NCBI GenBank assembly: GCA_934102255.1
Contig: CAKOSN010000002.1
Coordinates: forward strand, 1 to 64,000
Direction: 5' to 3'
Source of the DNA: an uncultured Bacilli bacterium
GTDB taxonomy: Bacteria > Bacillota_I > Bacilli_A > RF39 > UBA660
DNA length: 64,000 nucleotides
The translations under genes were made by a program, and so were the position numbers. Positions 8,603 to 17,194 of the stretch are shown here, piece after piece. The notes below the pieces were generated by a model. That model saw only the letters and a program-made list of their open reading frames with translations. It was not told the origin of the DNA and searched no databases. How positions within the stretch are numbered: the first letter of the stretch is position 1; each line of letters starts with the position of its first letter.

Positions 8603-8851
8603 ATGGATTATGAATTTAAAAGTGTCTTAGATTTGAAAGCACATATAAAACCAGCCTTAGATTCTAAAGTAAAAGAAATGCAACGTAAAAATATTAAATA
8701 TGTAACACAAGATGATATATTTGAATATTTAAGAAATAATGTGTGGCCACTTAAGTCTAATTTAACATTATATAATATAGTTGATGATATATTAAATACC
8801 GATAATCAGGTGTTTTGTGATTATGTTATAAATAAAAAGAAGAAGAACTAA
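8603..8851 (+). CDS. comN: Post-transcriptional regulator, ComN family
   Basis: Small acidic-basic protein of 82 residues. The block VTQDDIFEYLRNNVWP...LYNIVDDIL matches the ComN/YrzD family of Firmicutes (pattern VTxDDIWxYLxxxKW...LYQIVxDIL). In Bacillus subtilis ComN controls localisation and expression of comE mRNA; whether this organism has competence genes cannot be seen here. The start is supported by AGGTGA six bases before the ATG. It is followed 35 bases later by rel and may be cotranscribed. The assignment rests on the family pattern and length only. Confidence 0.7.
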   Translation: MDYEFKSVLDLKAHIKPALDSKVKEMQRKNIKYVTQDDIFEYLRNNVWPLKSNLTLYNIVDDILNTDNQVFCDYVINKKKKN

Positions 8852-8886
8852 ACTTAAAGCTTAAAAAAATTACGGGAGTGATTACA

Positions 8887-11049
8887 ATGAAAGAATTAAA
8901 ACGAGAATATAAAGAAGTATCTTATAAGGAATTATTAGATAAATTAAAAACTTATATAACAAGTGAAGAAGAATTAGAAACGATTGACAGGGCTTATAAA
9001 TTTGCTTATGAACATCATTTAGGTAAGAAACGTAAGAGTGGGGATGATTATATTAGTCATCCAGTAAATGTTGCTTATATTTTAACGAGTTTAAATGCTG
9101 ATTATATAACTATTTCCTCAGCTCTTTTACATGAAGTAGTAAACCATGGTGGAGCAACAATCGAAGAAGTAGAAGCAGCTTTCGGTAAAGACATAGCAGG
9201 TATTGTAGGTAGTATTTCTAAAATAAATAAATTAACTTTGTCAGATGATAAAGAAGCAAGCGCCATTAATTTACGTAAAGTTTTAGTAGGTTTATCATCA
9301 GATGTTCGTGTTCTATTTGTTAAACTAGCAGATAGACTACATAATATGCGTACTATTTGGGCTCTAGACCCTGAAGCTCAGAAAGCTAAAGCTAATGAAA
9401 CAATTTCTGTTTTAATTCCGATTGCTCACCGTTTAGGTATTAATGCTATTAAAGCTGAACTAGAAGATTTATCATTATACTATACTAAACCTGATGTTTA
9501 CCGCGATATTGAAGAAAAGTTAAATAATGAAAGTACTAAGTTAAATGAAGAATTAGAGCTTATGAAAAATGAGCTTATCGATATAATGAATGAAAATAAT
9601 ATTCATTTTCATATTAAAGCCCGTGTTAAAAGTGTTCATAGTATTTATGAAAAAATGGCTAAAGGGAAAAAATGGAATGAAATTTATGATATCTTAGCTT
9701 TAAGAATTATTGTTGATACAGTAAGTGATTGTTATTTAGCGATTGGTTTAATCCATGCTAAGTTTAGACCACTTCCTAAACGTTTTAAAGATTATATTGC
9801 TATGCCAAAAGAAAATATGTATCAATCATTACATACATCTATTTTTGGACCCCATGGTTATGTTTATGAAGTTCAGATAAGAACTACCGAGATGGATGAA
9901 ATTGCCGAAAAAGGTATTGCTAGCCATTGGTCTTATAAAGAACATACTAAAGGTGGAGTTGTAAACGTTTTTGAACAGAAATTAGAAATGTTTAGAAACT
10001 TAATTGAACAACATAGTGATGACTTAAGTAATAGTGATTTTAAAAAAGAAATAAATGAAGAAGCTTTAAGTAAGATGATTTATTGCTTTACTCCTAAGGG
10101 TGATGTTGTAGAGTTACCAGCTAATTCAACACCAATCGATTTTGCTTACCGTATTCACTCTAAAGTAGGAGATACTTGCGTTGGCGCTATCGTAAATGAA
10201 GTTATGGTACCTTTAAATACGGCCTTGGAAGATGGGGATATCGTTTCAATTAAGACTAGTAAAGATTCAACGCCTTCTAAAGAATGGTTAAATATTGTTA
10301 AAACTAGTCAAGCTAAAAATAAAATTAAATCCTATTTTTCAAAGATTGACCGTGAAGAATATATTAAACGTGGCCAAGATTTATTAGAAAAAGAAATACG
10401 TCGTCGTAAACTTACTATTAGTGATGTTCTAGCAACAGAAAGAATTGAAAAAGTATGTAAAGATTTGAAACTAGATAACCTAGAAGATATTTACTTGTCA
10501 ATCGGTTCTTTAAGATTTACACCTTCTTATATAATTAATATGGCTTATGAAGATAAAAAGGATGTTCATGATATCTTAATAGAAAAAATGGGACGTAAAT
10601 CAGAAAATATTAACTATAAGAGTGATATTATTGTATCTGGTAGTGGTGATATAAAGGTTAATATAGCTAAATGTTGTAAGCCTATAAAAGGGGATAAGAT
10701 AATTGGCTATATAACTAAGGGTGAAGGTATTACTGTTCATAAAAAAGATTGCCCAAATGTTTCTAATACTAATCGTTTAATTGATGTTTGTTGGAATGAT
10801 ACTAATGATACTTATTATTTTACTGATATATTAGTAAGTACAATAAGTAATAAGAATTATCTTTATGATTTAGTTAGTCTTGCTAAAGAAAAAGACATTT
10901 ATATTGATGCCGTAAGTAATAAAGAAGAGGATAATTTGACTAAGTATAAATTAACGTTAAAAATTAAAAATGTTAAAGAATTAGATAATTTAATTAATGC
11001 CCTTAATATGTGCAAATACGTAATTAAGGTAGAAAGAGCTAAGAATTAA
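8887..11049 (+). CDS. rel: Rel/SpoT-type (p)ppGpp synthetase with altered hydrolase motif
   Basis: Long RelA/SpoT homologue of 720 residues for alarmone metabolism. Domains in order: N-terminal HD domain, synthetase domain (YDILALRIIV, RFKDYIAMPKENMYQSLHT, YEVQIRT), TGS domain (IYCFTPKGDVVELPANSTPIDFAYRIHS), a zinc-finger-like segment (VNIAKCCKPIKGDKIIGY, HKKDCPN) and a C-terminal ACT domain. Synthetase residues look intact and the loop is of the bifunctional RFKD type. The hydrolase signature HDxxED instead reads H82-E83-V-V-N86-H87, although KRKSG...ISHP and LADRLHNMRT are kept. The protein may therefore make but not degrade (p)ppGpp. ATG 8887, with GGGAGTG upstream, is preferred over GTG 8878. 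The TAA overlaps the dtd start as TAATG. Confidence 0.95.
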   Translation: MKELKREYKEVSYKELLDKLKTYITSEEELETIDRAYKFAYEHHLGKKRKSGDDYISHPVNVAYILTSLNADYITISSALLHEVVNHGGATIEEVEAAFGKDIAGIVGSISKINKLTLSDDKEASAINLRKVLVGLSSDVRVLFVKLADRLHNMRTIWALDPEAQKAKANETISVLIPIAHRLGINAIKAELEDLSLYYTKPDVYRDIEEKLNNESTKLNEELELMKNELIDIMNENNIHFHIKARVKSVHSIYEKMAKGKKWNEIYDILALRIIVDTVSDCYLAIGLIHAKFRPLPKRFKDYIAMPKENMYQSLHTSIFGPHGYVYEVQIRTTEMDEIAEKGIASHWSYKEHTKGGVVNVFEQKLEMFRNLIEQHSDDLSNSDFKKEINEEALSKMIYCFTPKGDVVELPANSTPIDFAYRIHSKVGDTCVGAIVNEVMVPLNTALEDGDIVSIKTSKDSTPSKEWLNIVKTSQAKNKIKSYFSKIDREEYIKRGQDLLEKEIRRRKLTISDVLATERIEKVCKDLKLDNLEDIYLSIGSLRFTPSYIINMAYEDKKDVHDILIEKMGRKSENINYKSDIIVSGSGDIKVNIAKCCKPIKGDKIIGYITKGEGITVHKKDCPNVSNTNRLIDVCWNDTNDTYYFTDILVSTISNKNYLYDLVSLAKEKDIYIDAVSNKEEDNLTKYKLTLKIKNVKELDNLINALNMCKYVIKVERAKN

Positions 11050-11486
11050 TGAGAGTAGTAGTTCAAAGAGCTAAAAATTCTTCCGTAATTGTTAATAATA
11101 CTTGTGTTGGTAAAATTAGTTCCGGATTAGTTTTATTAGTAGCGTTTACTGATAGTGATACTTTAGAAACCATTAATTATATGGTTAAAAAAGTTATTGG
11201 TTTACGTATATTTCCTGATGAAAATGGTGTGATGAATAAAAATATTCTGGATTATGGTGGAGAGATTTTAAGCATTTCACAGTTTACCTTATATGGTGAT
11301 GCTACTAAAGGCAATCGACCTAGCTATATTAAAGCCGCTAAGGGTGAAATTGCTAAGCCAATGTATGAAAAATTTAATGAACTTTTAAGTAATTATGTTA
11401 AAGTAGAAACCGGTATTTTTGGGGCTGACATGGAAGTTAATATTATAAATGTTGGACCAACAACGATTTTACTAGAAAAAGAATAA
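11049..11486 (+). CDS. dtd: D-aminoacyl-tRNA deacylase
   Basis: Dtd hydrolyses D-amino acids (and glycine mischarged on tRNA-Ala) from tRNA, protecting translation. The 145-residue length is typical. Signatures: MRVVVQRA at the N-terminus, the catalytic SQFTLYGD block, KGNRPSY, and the C-terminal VNIINVGPTT equivalent to the GP-containing motif that with a cis Gly-Pro excludes L-amino acids. It starts on the last base of the rel stop codon (TAATG), so the two are translationally coupled; the rel-dtd pairing is common in Firmicutes. Confidence 0.96.
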   Translation: MRVVVQRAKNSSVIVNNTCVGKISSGLVLLVAFTDSDTLETINYMVKKVIGLRIFPDENGVMNKNILDYGGEILSISQFTLYGDATKGNRPSYIKAAKGEIAKPMYEKFNELLSNYVKVETGIFGADMEVNIINVGPTTILLEKE

Positions 11487-11498
11487 GGAGAGTTATTT

Positions 11499-12827
11499 AT
11501 GTATGATGATTCAGCAGGAGCAATGTATGAGCAAGAAGAATATGCTCGTAAGGAAGCTTTAAGAAAAAAGAAAATATTAATCAGAAGAATTATTGTTGTC
11601 AGTGTTATTTCGATTGTAAGTTTATATACCATTCTCTTTTTGATTGATCAAAGCAGATTTAAAAAAGGCCAAAAACCTTTAATTACTTTTAAAGAAGTAA
11701 CCAAAACTTATAATGACGGTACGGTTACATCAAGATATGGCTTAGGTTGGGTATTTAGAGAATATAATCGTGAGTCGTTATTAGATACGGAAATGGTGCC
11801 ATTTTTTAAGAAAATTCGTCAAGATTATGATGCTGCTACAACCGTAGATGTAAATTTACCACAGGTTGTTACTGACTACGAAATACCAGATAATCCTGAT
11901 GAGCTAGAAAAAGTAGACGGCGTATTATTCTTATATGACGGTGGTCGTTTACTTGATACTTATAAATGTATATTAAGTGATAGTGATTGTGAAATTGCTA
12001 CATCTTACCTTTATAGCGATGAAGTAAGTGGCATGTATGATGTTAAAATGAGTATTGTTGATAAAAGATATTCCTTTATTAAAGAATACCAAGATAAGGG
12101 AACAGAAAATGAGACTAGTTGGGTTCTTTTATACGATATAAAAAATAAACAAGTAATAGCTAAATATGAAGATGTTCATTATTCTAAACAAGAAAATGGC
12201 AAAGGAATTATTGATTCTTCTAAATATATAATTAAGAAAAATGGCTTATGGGGTATTGACCAAGTGATAAATGGTCGTATTAGCAATGTTCTTGATTATC
12301 GTTATTATGGGATTAATTTTTATTTTAATAGTAAAAAATATGTTTTAAAGAGTGATAATGGTTATCAAATATATGATATAACTAGTAATAGTATGAGTGA
12401 TTATATAACCGATAAAATTGAAGATATTATAAGTAATGGTAGTAATACTTTCTATACAACTAAGACAGTTAGTAATGACGGTGTTTTCTATACATTATAT
12501 GATTCTAAAACTTTAACAAGCGTTTTAGGAGAAAGCGTTAGTTATATAGAACTTCATAATAACTTTATAGTTTATGTTAAAGATAGTAAATTATATTTAA
12601 CTGATTTTAATGGTACTAATTTGTTAGATAGAGAGATTCCTTTATACTTTAATAATTATAATGGTTCGGGTGTTAAAGCCTTTACTGTTGAAATATTAGG
12701 TAATCAGTTACGTATAGTAACACCAAAAACTAATGAAAATACTCATTATAATACAGAATATTATTTTGATAGTGTAACTTATTCATTTATTAGAACTAGA
12801 GAAAATGTTAAAGAAACAGTAGAGTAA
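11499..12827 (+). CDS. Membrane-anchored protein of unknown function with beta-repeat ectodomain
   Basis: 442 residues. A charged N-terminus (EYARKEALRKKKILIRR) leads into one hydrophobic segment around residues 31-48, giving an N-in anchor with a large outer domain. The outer part has many short strands and WG-like turns, for example YIIKKNGLWGIDQVINGRISNVLDY and YVLKSDNGYQIYDI, which may form a propeller-like fold. No catalytic motif is seen. The start has AAGGAGAG eight bases upstream, 12 bases after dtd, so it is probably in the same transcript. Function not recognised. Confidence 0.75.
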   Translation: MYDDSAGAMYEQEEYARKEALRKKKILIRRIIVVSVISIVSLYTILFLIDQSRFKKGQKPLITFKEVTKTYNDGTVTSRYGLGWVFREYNRESLLDTEMVPFFKKIRQDYDAATTVDVNLPQVVTDYEIPDNPDELEKVDGVLFLYDGGRLLDTYKCILSDSDCEIATSYLYSDEVSGMYDVKMSIVDKRYSFIKEYQDKGTENETSWVLLYDIKNKQVIAKYEDVHYSKQENGKGIIDSSKYIIKKNGLWGIDQVINGRISNVLDYRYYGINFYFNSKKYVLKSDNGYQIYDITSNSMSDYITDKIEDIISNGSNTFYTTKTVSNDGVFYTLYDSKTLTSVLGESVSYIELHNNFIVYVKDSKLYLTDFNGTNLLDREIPLYFNNYNGSGVKAFTVEILGNQLRIVTPKTNENTHYNTEYYFDSVTYSFIRTRENVKETVE

Positions 12828-12835
12828 AAAAGTAT

Positions 12836-14038
12836 ATGCAAAAACAATATAAAGAAGATTTAGAAGAATTTATTAATTTAACTAAATTGTCAAGAGGGAC
12901 TTTAGTTGATAGTAAGTATCCCAATGAGGATTGGCATTTAAATTTTTATCAGTCTCATAGCTTAGAAGAATTAGAAAACTTTATAAACAGCTTACAATTA
13001 GATGAAAAAATACTTGATGATTATACTTTTAATTATTATATGAATGTTTTAATAAAATACATGAATGGTTGTTTAGATAGTCATACTCGTTTAGCATTTG
13101 CTAAAGTAACACCTTTACCTTATAAATTAAAATGGATAAATGGTTCGGGACTTTTTATAGATTATTCTTTAGATGCTAAAATTAGAAAAGCTAAGGTTTT
13201 AAAGATAAATGGCATCTTAATTGAAGAGTTGATTGCTGAGTATGAAAAAAGTGTTAGCTATGCAACTAATAATCATCTATATGCTATGATAGAAAATAAT
13301 TTTAATATTTTAGAAGTTTTATATAGTTTACCTAGTTTTAAAAGAGATAGTTTGTTTTTAAAAGTTGAAACAGATAAGGGGATATTATCTATTGATACTA
13401 GAAATAGTTTGAAAGAATATCATCTAGAAAGAAAGGATAATAAGCCAAACTTTTATATTCAGGATAAAGCTTTGATATTTACGTATCAAAGTTGTCATCC
13501 ATATTATATTCCAGTTATAGATAGCTTACTTAAAATGCTTGATAAAGAAATTGAAAATCAAAATATTACAAAATTTGTCTTAGATTTGCGTGGTAATGGC
13601 GGTGGTGCTTCTAGTATTATAAAACCCCTTATTGAATACTTGAAAAATACCAATTTAGAACTTATTACTATTGTCGACAAAGGCGTGTTTTCTAGTGGAC
13701 GTTTTGCTTGCATTGCTATGCAGATGATAGGCAGTAAAATAGTTGGCGAACAAATAGGTACACCGATTAATTGCTTTGGCAATGTCCTAAGGCCGTCAGC
13801 TTTAACAAACACTTGCCAACAACCAATATTGGCGAAGACTTATTGGTGTTTAGATGATGATAAAGGAAAAATGATAGGAATTAATGAAAAAAAGGAATTA
13901 GCAACTCATGATAAAGACTTCTTTAAACCAAAGTTTTTAGAGTTAGACGAAGAATACACAGAAACCCTTGCTGATTTTGTAAATGACTATGATATATTTT
14001 TAAAGAATGCCTTAGTAAATCACACTAAAATTAAATAA
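12836..14038 (+). CDS. S41-like (C-terminal processing/tricorn family) peptidase homologue, probably intracellular
   Basis: 400 residues with no signal peptide or membrane segment. The C-terminal half has the S41 fold signature: KFVLDLRGNGGGASSIIKPLIEYL, then VDKGVFSSGRFACIAMQMIGSKIVGEQIGTP, where the second Ser of FSSGRF sits at the nucleophile position. The lysine expected about 25 residues after the Ser in CtpA-type enzymes (as in TFGKG) is replaced by the IGTPI region, so catalysis may use another base or be lost. There is no obvious PDZ domain. It follows the membrane protein gene by 8 bases; the ribosome binding site is weak. Confidence 0.65.
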   Translation: MQKQYKEDLEEFINLTKLSRGTLVDSKYPNEDWHLNFYQSHSLEELENFINSLQLDEKILDDYTFNYYMNVLIKYMNGCLDSHTRLAFAKVTPLPYKLKWINGSGLFIDYSLDAKIRKAKVLKINGILIEELIAEYEKSVSYATNNHLYAMIENNFNILEVLYSLPSFKRDSLFLKVETDKGILSIDTRNSLKEYHLERKDNKPNFYIQDKALIFTYQSCHPYYIPVIDSLLKMLDKEIENQNITKFVLDLRGNGGGASSIIKPLIEYLKNTNLELITIVDKGVFSSGRFACIAMQMIGSKIVGEQIGTPINCFGNVLRPSALTNTCQQPILAKTYWCLDDDKGKMIGINEKKELATHDKDFFKPKFLELDEEYTETLADFVNDYDIFLKNALVNHTKIK

Positions 14039-14053
14039 AAATAGTCGGAATAA

Positions 14054-14082
14054 TTGACTAAAAAAAAGAAAGTTATTATAAT
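14054..14082 (+). promoter_or_regulatory. Consensus promoter of the hisS leader
   Basis: TTGACT (14054-14059), a 17-base spacer and TATAAT (14077-14082). Transcription would start near 14089, about 75 bases before the hisS ATG. Confidence 0.8.
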
Positions 14083-14115
14083 AATGGATAAATAAATTGT
14101 TATGTAGTAGTAAAT

Positions 14116-14141
14116 CTAGTATGTAATAATACTAGTTTTTT
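14116..14141 (+). terminator. Terminator hairpin inside the hisS leader (possible attenuator)
   Basis: Perfect 7-bp stem CTAGTAT/ATACTAG (14116-14122 with 14129-14135) followed by six T. It lies downstream of the hisS promoter and upstream of the hisS ribosome binding site (AGAGG), so readthrough is needed for hisS expression. It could also end transcripts from the upstream gene. The leader is too short for a T-box. Confidence 0.7.
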
Positions 14142-14163
14142 ACTTTTAGAAAAGAGGATAAAA

Positions 14164-15429
14164 ATGATACTTAAGCAAAAAGGAACTATAGATATTTTTG
14201 GAGATGAGGCTCTTAGATGGCAATATGTTGAAAGCTTGATAAAAGACTTATGTCAAACTTATAATTATGGCTGGATTAGAACTCCTGTTTTTGAGGCAAC
14301 AGAGTTATTCCACCGTGGTGTTGGCGAAACAACCGATATTGTTACTAAAGAAACTTATGATTTTAAGGATAGAGGCGACAGAAATGTTACTTTAAGACCA
14401 GAAGGAACTGCTGGAGTAGTTAGAAGCTATATAGAAAATAAAATGTATGGTAGTGCTACTCAACCAGTTAAATTCTTCTATCTAGAACCAATGTATCGTT
14501 ATGAAAGACCACAAAGTGGTAGATTAAGAGAATTTAGTCAATTTGGCTGTGAGGTAATTGGCTGCGATGATGCTTATATCGATGCCGAAATTATTTCTAT
14601 ACCTGTTAATCTTTTTAAAACTTTAGGACTTCGTAATGTTAAAGTAGAGCTTAACTCCCTAGGAGATAAAGAATCACGTGAGAATTATCGTGAAGCTTTA
14701 ATTAATTATTTAAGACCACATATTGATGAATTATGTGAAGATTGCAAAGTTAGATTAGAAAAGAATCCATTAAGAATTTTAGATTGTAAAATTGACGGAG
14801 ATAATGAAATCATTAAGAATGCTCCTAAGACAATCGATTATTTGACGGATGATGCTAAAAAAAGATTTGAAGCTGTTAAACATTATTTAGAGGTAATGGA
14901 TATCGATTTTGAAGTAAATCCCAAAATAGTTAGAGGTCTTGATTATTATAATCATACAGTATTTGAAATAATGGCTGATATTGATTCTATGGGTAGTCAA
15001 AGTACACTAGCTGCCGGTGGTAGATATAACGGTATGATTGAAACTTTAGGTGGTCCAAGTACTCCTGCTATTGGTTTTGCTTGTGGTCTTGATAGACTTA
15101 TGCTTGCTCTTATTAAAGAAGATATTGAATTACCAGTTAAAAATTGGATAGATGCTTATATTATGTATGTATCAGATACGGAAAAAGATTTTGCTGTTAA
15201 TATTTGTCAAACCTTAAGATTAAGCGGTTTTGATGTTGAAATGGAAAATATGGGAAGAAGTTTGAAGGCTCAATTTAAACAAGCTGACCGTTTAAATTCT
15301 AAATTTTTAATTATTTTAAATGACGAGGATATAAAAAATAAAACAATTAAAATTAAAGATAATGTAACTAAAGATGAAGTTACTATTAATGAAGATGAAT
15401 TAGTTGATTATATAAATATGAATATGTAG
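14164..15429 (+). CDS. hisS: Histidyl-tRNA synthetase
   Basis: Class II aminoacyl-tRNA synthetase that charges tRNA-His. 421 residues, the usual bacterial length. Motif 1 and neighbouring segment PVFEATELFHRGVGETTDIV, motif 2 with FFYLEPMYRYERPQSGRLREFSQFG, the histidine-specific VRGLDYYNHTVFE and AAGGRYNGM, motif 3 AIGFACGLDRLML, then the anticodon-binding domain (YIMYVSDTEKDFAVNICQTLR). It is preceded by its own promoter and a leader with a terminator hairpin. aspS, its usual Firmicutes partner, is not next; gatCAB follows 9 bases later, so the four genes probably share a transcript. Confidence 0.97.
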   Translation: MILKQKGTIDIFGDEALRWQYVESLIKDLCQTYNYGWIRTPVFEATELFHRGVGETTDIVTKETYDFKDRGDRNVTLRPEGTAGVVRSYIENKMYGSATQPVKFFYLEPMYRYERPQSGRLREFSQFGCEVIGCDDAYIDAEIISIPVNLFKTLGLRNVKVELNSLGDKESRENYREALINYLRPHIDELCEDCKVRLEKNPLRILDCKIDGDNEIIKNAPKTIDYLTDDAKKRFEAVKHYLEVMDIDFEVNPKIVRGLDYYNHTVFEIMADIDSMGSQSTLAAGGRYNGMIETLGGPSTPAIGFACGLDRLMLALIKEDIELPVKNWIDAYIMYVSDTEKDFAVNICQTLRLSGFDVEMENMGRSLKAQFKQADRLNSKFLIILNDEDIKNKTIKIKDNVTKDEVTINEDELVDYINMNM

Positions 15430-15438
15430 GAGATAAAT

Positions 15439-15744
15439 ATGATACATTTTACAAAAGAAATGGTTGATAGTTATGCTGATAAATTACTTATTGGCTTAAC
15501 AGAAGAAGAAAATAAAATGGTTTTAGATGAATTTGCTGAGATTGACCGTAATATTAATATTATCAATGCTATTCCTAATATTAAAGATGTTGAACCTATG
15601 AGTTATTGTCTTGATAATATGGAATGCCATTTAAATGACGATGAAGCTGAGGCTACAGTACCTATTGAAGAATTATTAAGAAATAGTGGTAAGACTGTTG
15701 GTCGTGAAGTTGAAGTAGTAAAGGTAGTTGGTGAAAATGCATAA
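15439..15744 (+). CDS. gatC: Asp-tRNA(Asn)/Glu-tRNA(Gln) amidotransferase subunit C
   Basis: GatC stabilises the GatA-GatB contact in the GatCAB complex, which amidates misacylated Glu-tRNA-Gln and Asp-tRNA-Asn. 101 residues; the family look is clear: DSYADKLLIGLTEEENKMVLDEFAEID, NIINAIPNIKDVEPMSY, and the tail LRNSGKTVGREVEVVKVVGE. Ribosome binding site AGGAGA precedes the ATG. It overlaps gatA by 8 bases (ATGCATAA). Confidence 0.95.
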   Translation: MIHFTKEMVDSYADKLLIGLTEEENKMVLDEFAEIDRNINIINAIPNIKDVEPMSYCLDNMECHLNDDEAEATVPIEELLRNSGKTVGREVEVVKVVGENA

Positions 15745-17194
15745 CGAATTAGATATTGAAAAATTACATGAAATGCTAAAAAGTGGAGAAATTACTTCTG
15801 AAGAATTAGTAAAAGAATCTTTACAAAAGTCAAAAGAAATTGAAGAAAAATGTAATGCTTTTGCTCTTATTTTAGATGATGCAAAGGGTAGTCGTGTAAC
15901 GGATAATTTACTTAGTGGTATTCCTTATGGTATTAAAGATAATTATTCGACTAAGGATATTGAATCTTGTGCATCAAGTAACACTTTAACTGGCTATGTT
16001 CCTTTCTTTGATGCAACTGTTATTGCCAAATTAAAGAGTGCAGGAGCCGTTGCTACTAATAAAACCGCTATGGATGAATTCGGTATGGGCGGTACCGGTA
16101 CTACTGCTAAAACGGGAGTTATTAGAAATCCATGGGATACCAGAAGAATGTGTGCTGGTTCTTCAAGTGGTTCAGCTGCTGCTGTTGCCGCTGGAGTATA
16201 TCCTTATGCTTTAGGAAGTGATACCGGAGATTCTATTCGTAAACCAGCAGCTTATTGTGGGATAGTTGGTTATAAACCTACTTATGGCATGATTTCTCGT
16301 TATGGTTTATTTCCTTTCGCATCAAGCTTAGACCATTGTGGAGTTCTAACTCGTAACGTTACTGATGCAGCGATTGTAACAGATGTAATTAAGGGCCAAG
16401 ATGAGAAAGATATGACCTCTTGGGATAGCAGTAAGATTAATTTATATGCTAATTTAAAAGATGATTTAAAATCTCGAAAATTATGCTATGTTAAAGAAAT
16501 TGTTTCTTTAGATAATTATGAGAATCCAAGTGAAGAATTAAAAAGTCATTTAAATAATTTTATGAATGTTATTAATAATCTAAAGAAGGATGGCGTTGAA
16601 ATCGAAGAAGTTAGCGTTGATAAGACTTTACTTGATGCGGTTGCTTCTTGCTATGTAGTAATTTCTTGTGCTGAGGCTACATCTAATATGTCAAATTTAA
16701 CCGGCATTAACTTTGGACCTAGAGGAAATGCTAATAATATCTATGAAGCAATGAAAGACCACCGTACAAAAGGTTTCTCACCATTAATTAAGAGAAGATT
16801 TGTTATAGGTTCTTATGTTTTACAAAGAGAAAACCAAGATAAATATTTCAATAATGCTAAACGTGTTAGAAGATTAATCGTTAATAAATGGAAAGAATTG
16901 TTTAAAGATTATGATGCTGTTATTTTACCGGTTGGTAGCGGTCCAGCTCCATTCTTAGAAAAATCCAAAAATACTTTAGCTGGTGGTTCTAAAATTTTAG
17001 AAGAACATTTACAAATTGGTAACTTTGGCGGGTTCCCTTCAATTACTATTCCTGACGGTTTTGTAAATGGCTTACCAGTTGGTTTAAATATTACTGGAAA
17101 TTGTTATGAGGACCAAACGGTTTTAAATATTGCTTATGGTATTGAAAAAACAATGGATTATAAGAATCAAATAGCTAAGGAGGTTAACCTATGA
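15737..17194 (+). CDS. gatA: Asp-tRNA(Asn)/Glu-tRNA(Gln) amidotransferase subunit A
   Basis: GatA is the amidase-signature subunit that releases ammonia from glutamine for GatB. About 485 residues. The Ser-Ser-Lys triad elements are visible: the lysine in GIPYGIKDNYSTKD, the serine-rich CAGSSSGSAAAVAAG loop, and the nucleophile loop GSDTGDSIRKPAAYCG. In most GatA proteins that last loop reads GSDTGGSIR; here a glycine next to the nucleophile Ser is Asp. ATG 15737 is chosen over an upstream TTG at 15728; it gives the 8-base overlap with gatC. The stop TGA overlaps the gatB start as ATGA. Confidence 0.96.
   Translation: MHNELDIEKLHEMLKSGEITSEELVKESLQKSKEIEEKCNAFALILDDAKGSRVTDNLLSGIPYGIKDNYSTKDIESCASSNTLTGYVPFFDATVIAKLKSAGAVATNKTAMDEFGMGGTGTTAKTGVIRNPWDTRRMCAGSSSGSAAAVAAGVYPYALGSDTGDSIRKPAAYCGIVGYKPTYGMISRYGLFPFASSLDHCGVLTRNVTDAAIVTDVIKGQDEKDMTSWDSSKINLYANLKDDLKSRKLCYVKEIVSLDNYENPSEELKSHLNNFMNVINNLKKDGVEIEEVSVDKTLLDAVASCYVVISCAEATSNMSNLTGINFGPRGNANNIYEAMKDHRTKGFSPLIKRRFVIGSYVLQRENQDKYFNNAKRVRRLIVNKWKELFKDYDAVILPVGSGPAPFLEKSKNTLAGGSKILEEHLQIGNFGGFPSITIPDGFVNGLPVGLNITGNCYEDQTVLNIAYGIEKTMDYKNQIAKEVNL

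Noticed and set aside
14089..14163. T-box riboswitch before hisS
   Set aside because: The leader is about 75 bases and has neither the T-box sequence nor the stem I specifier loop; only a terminator hairpin is present.
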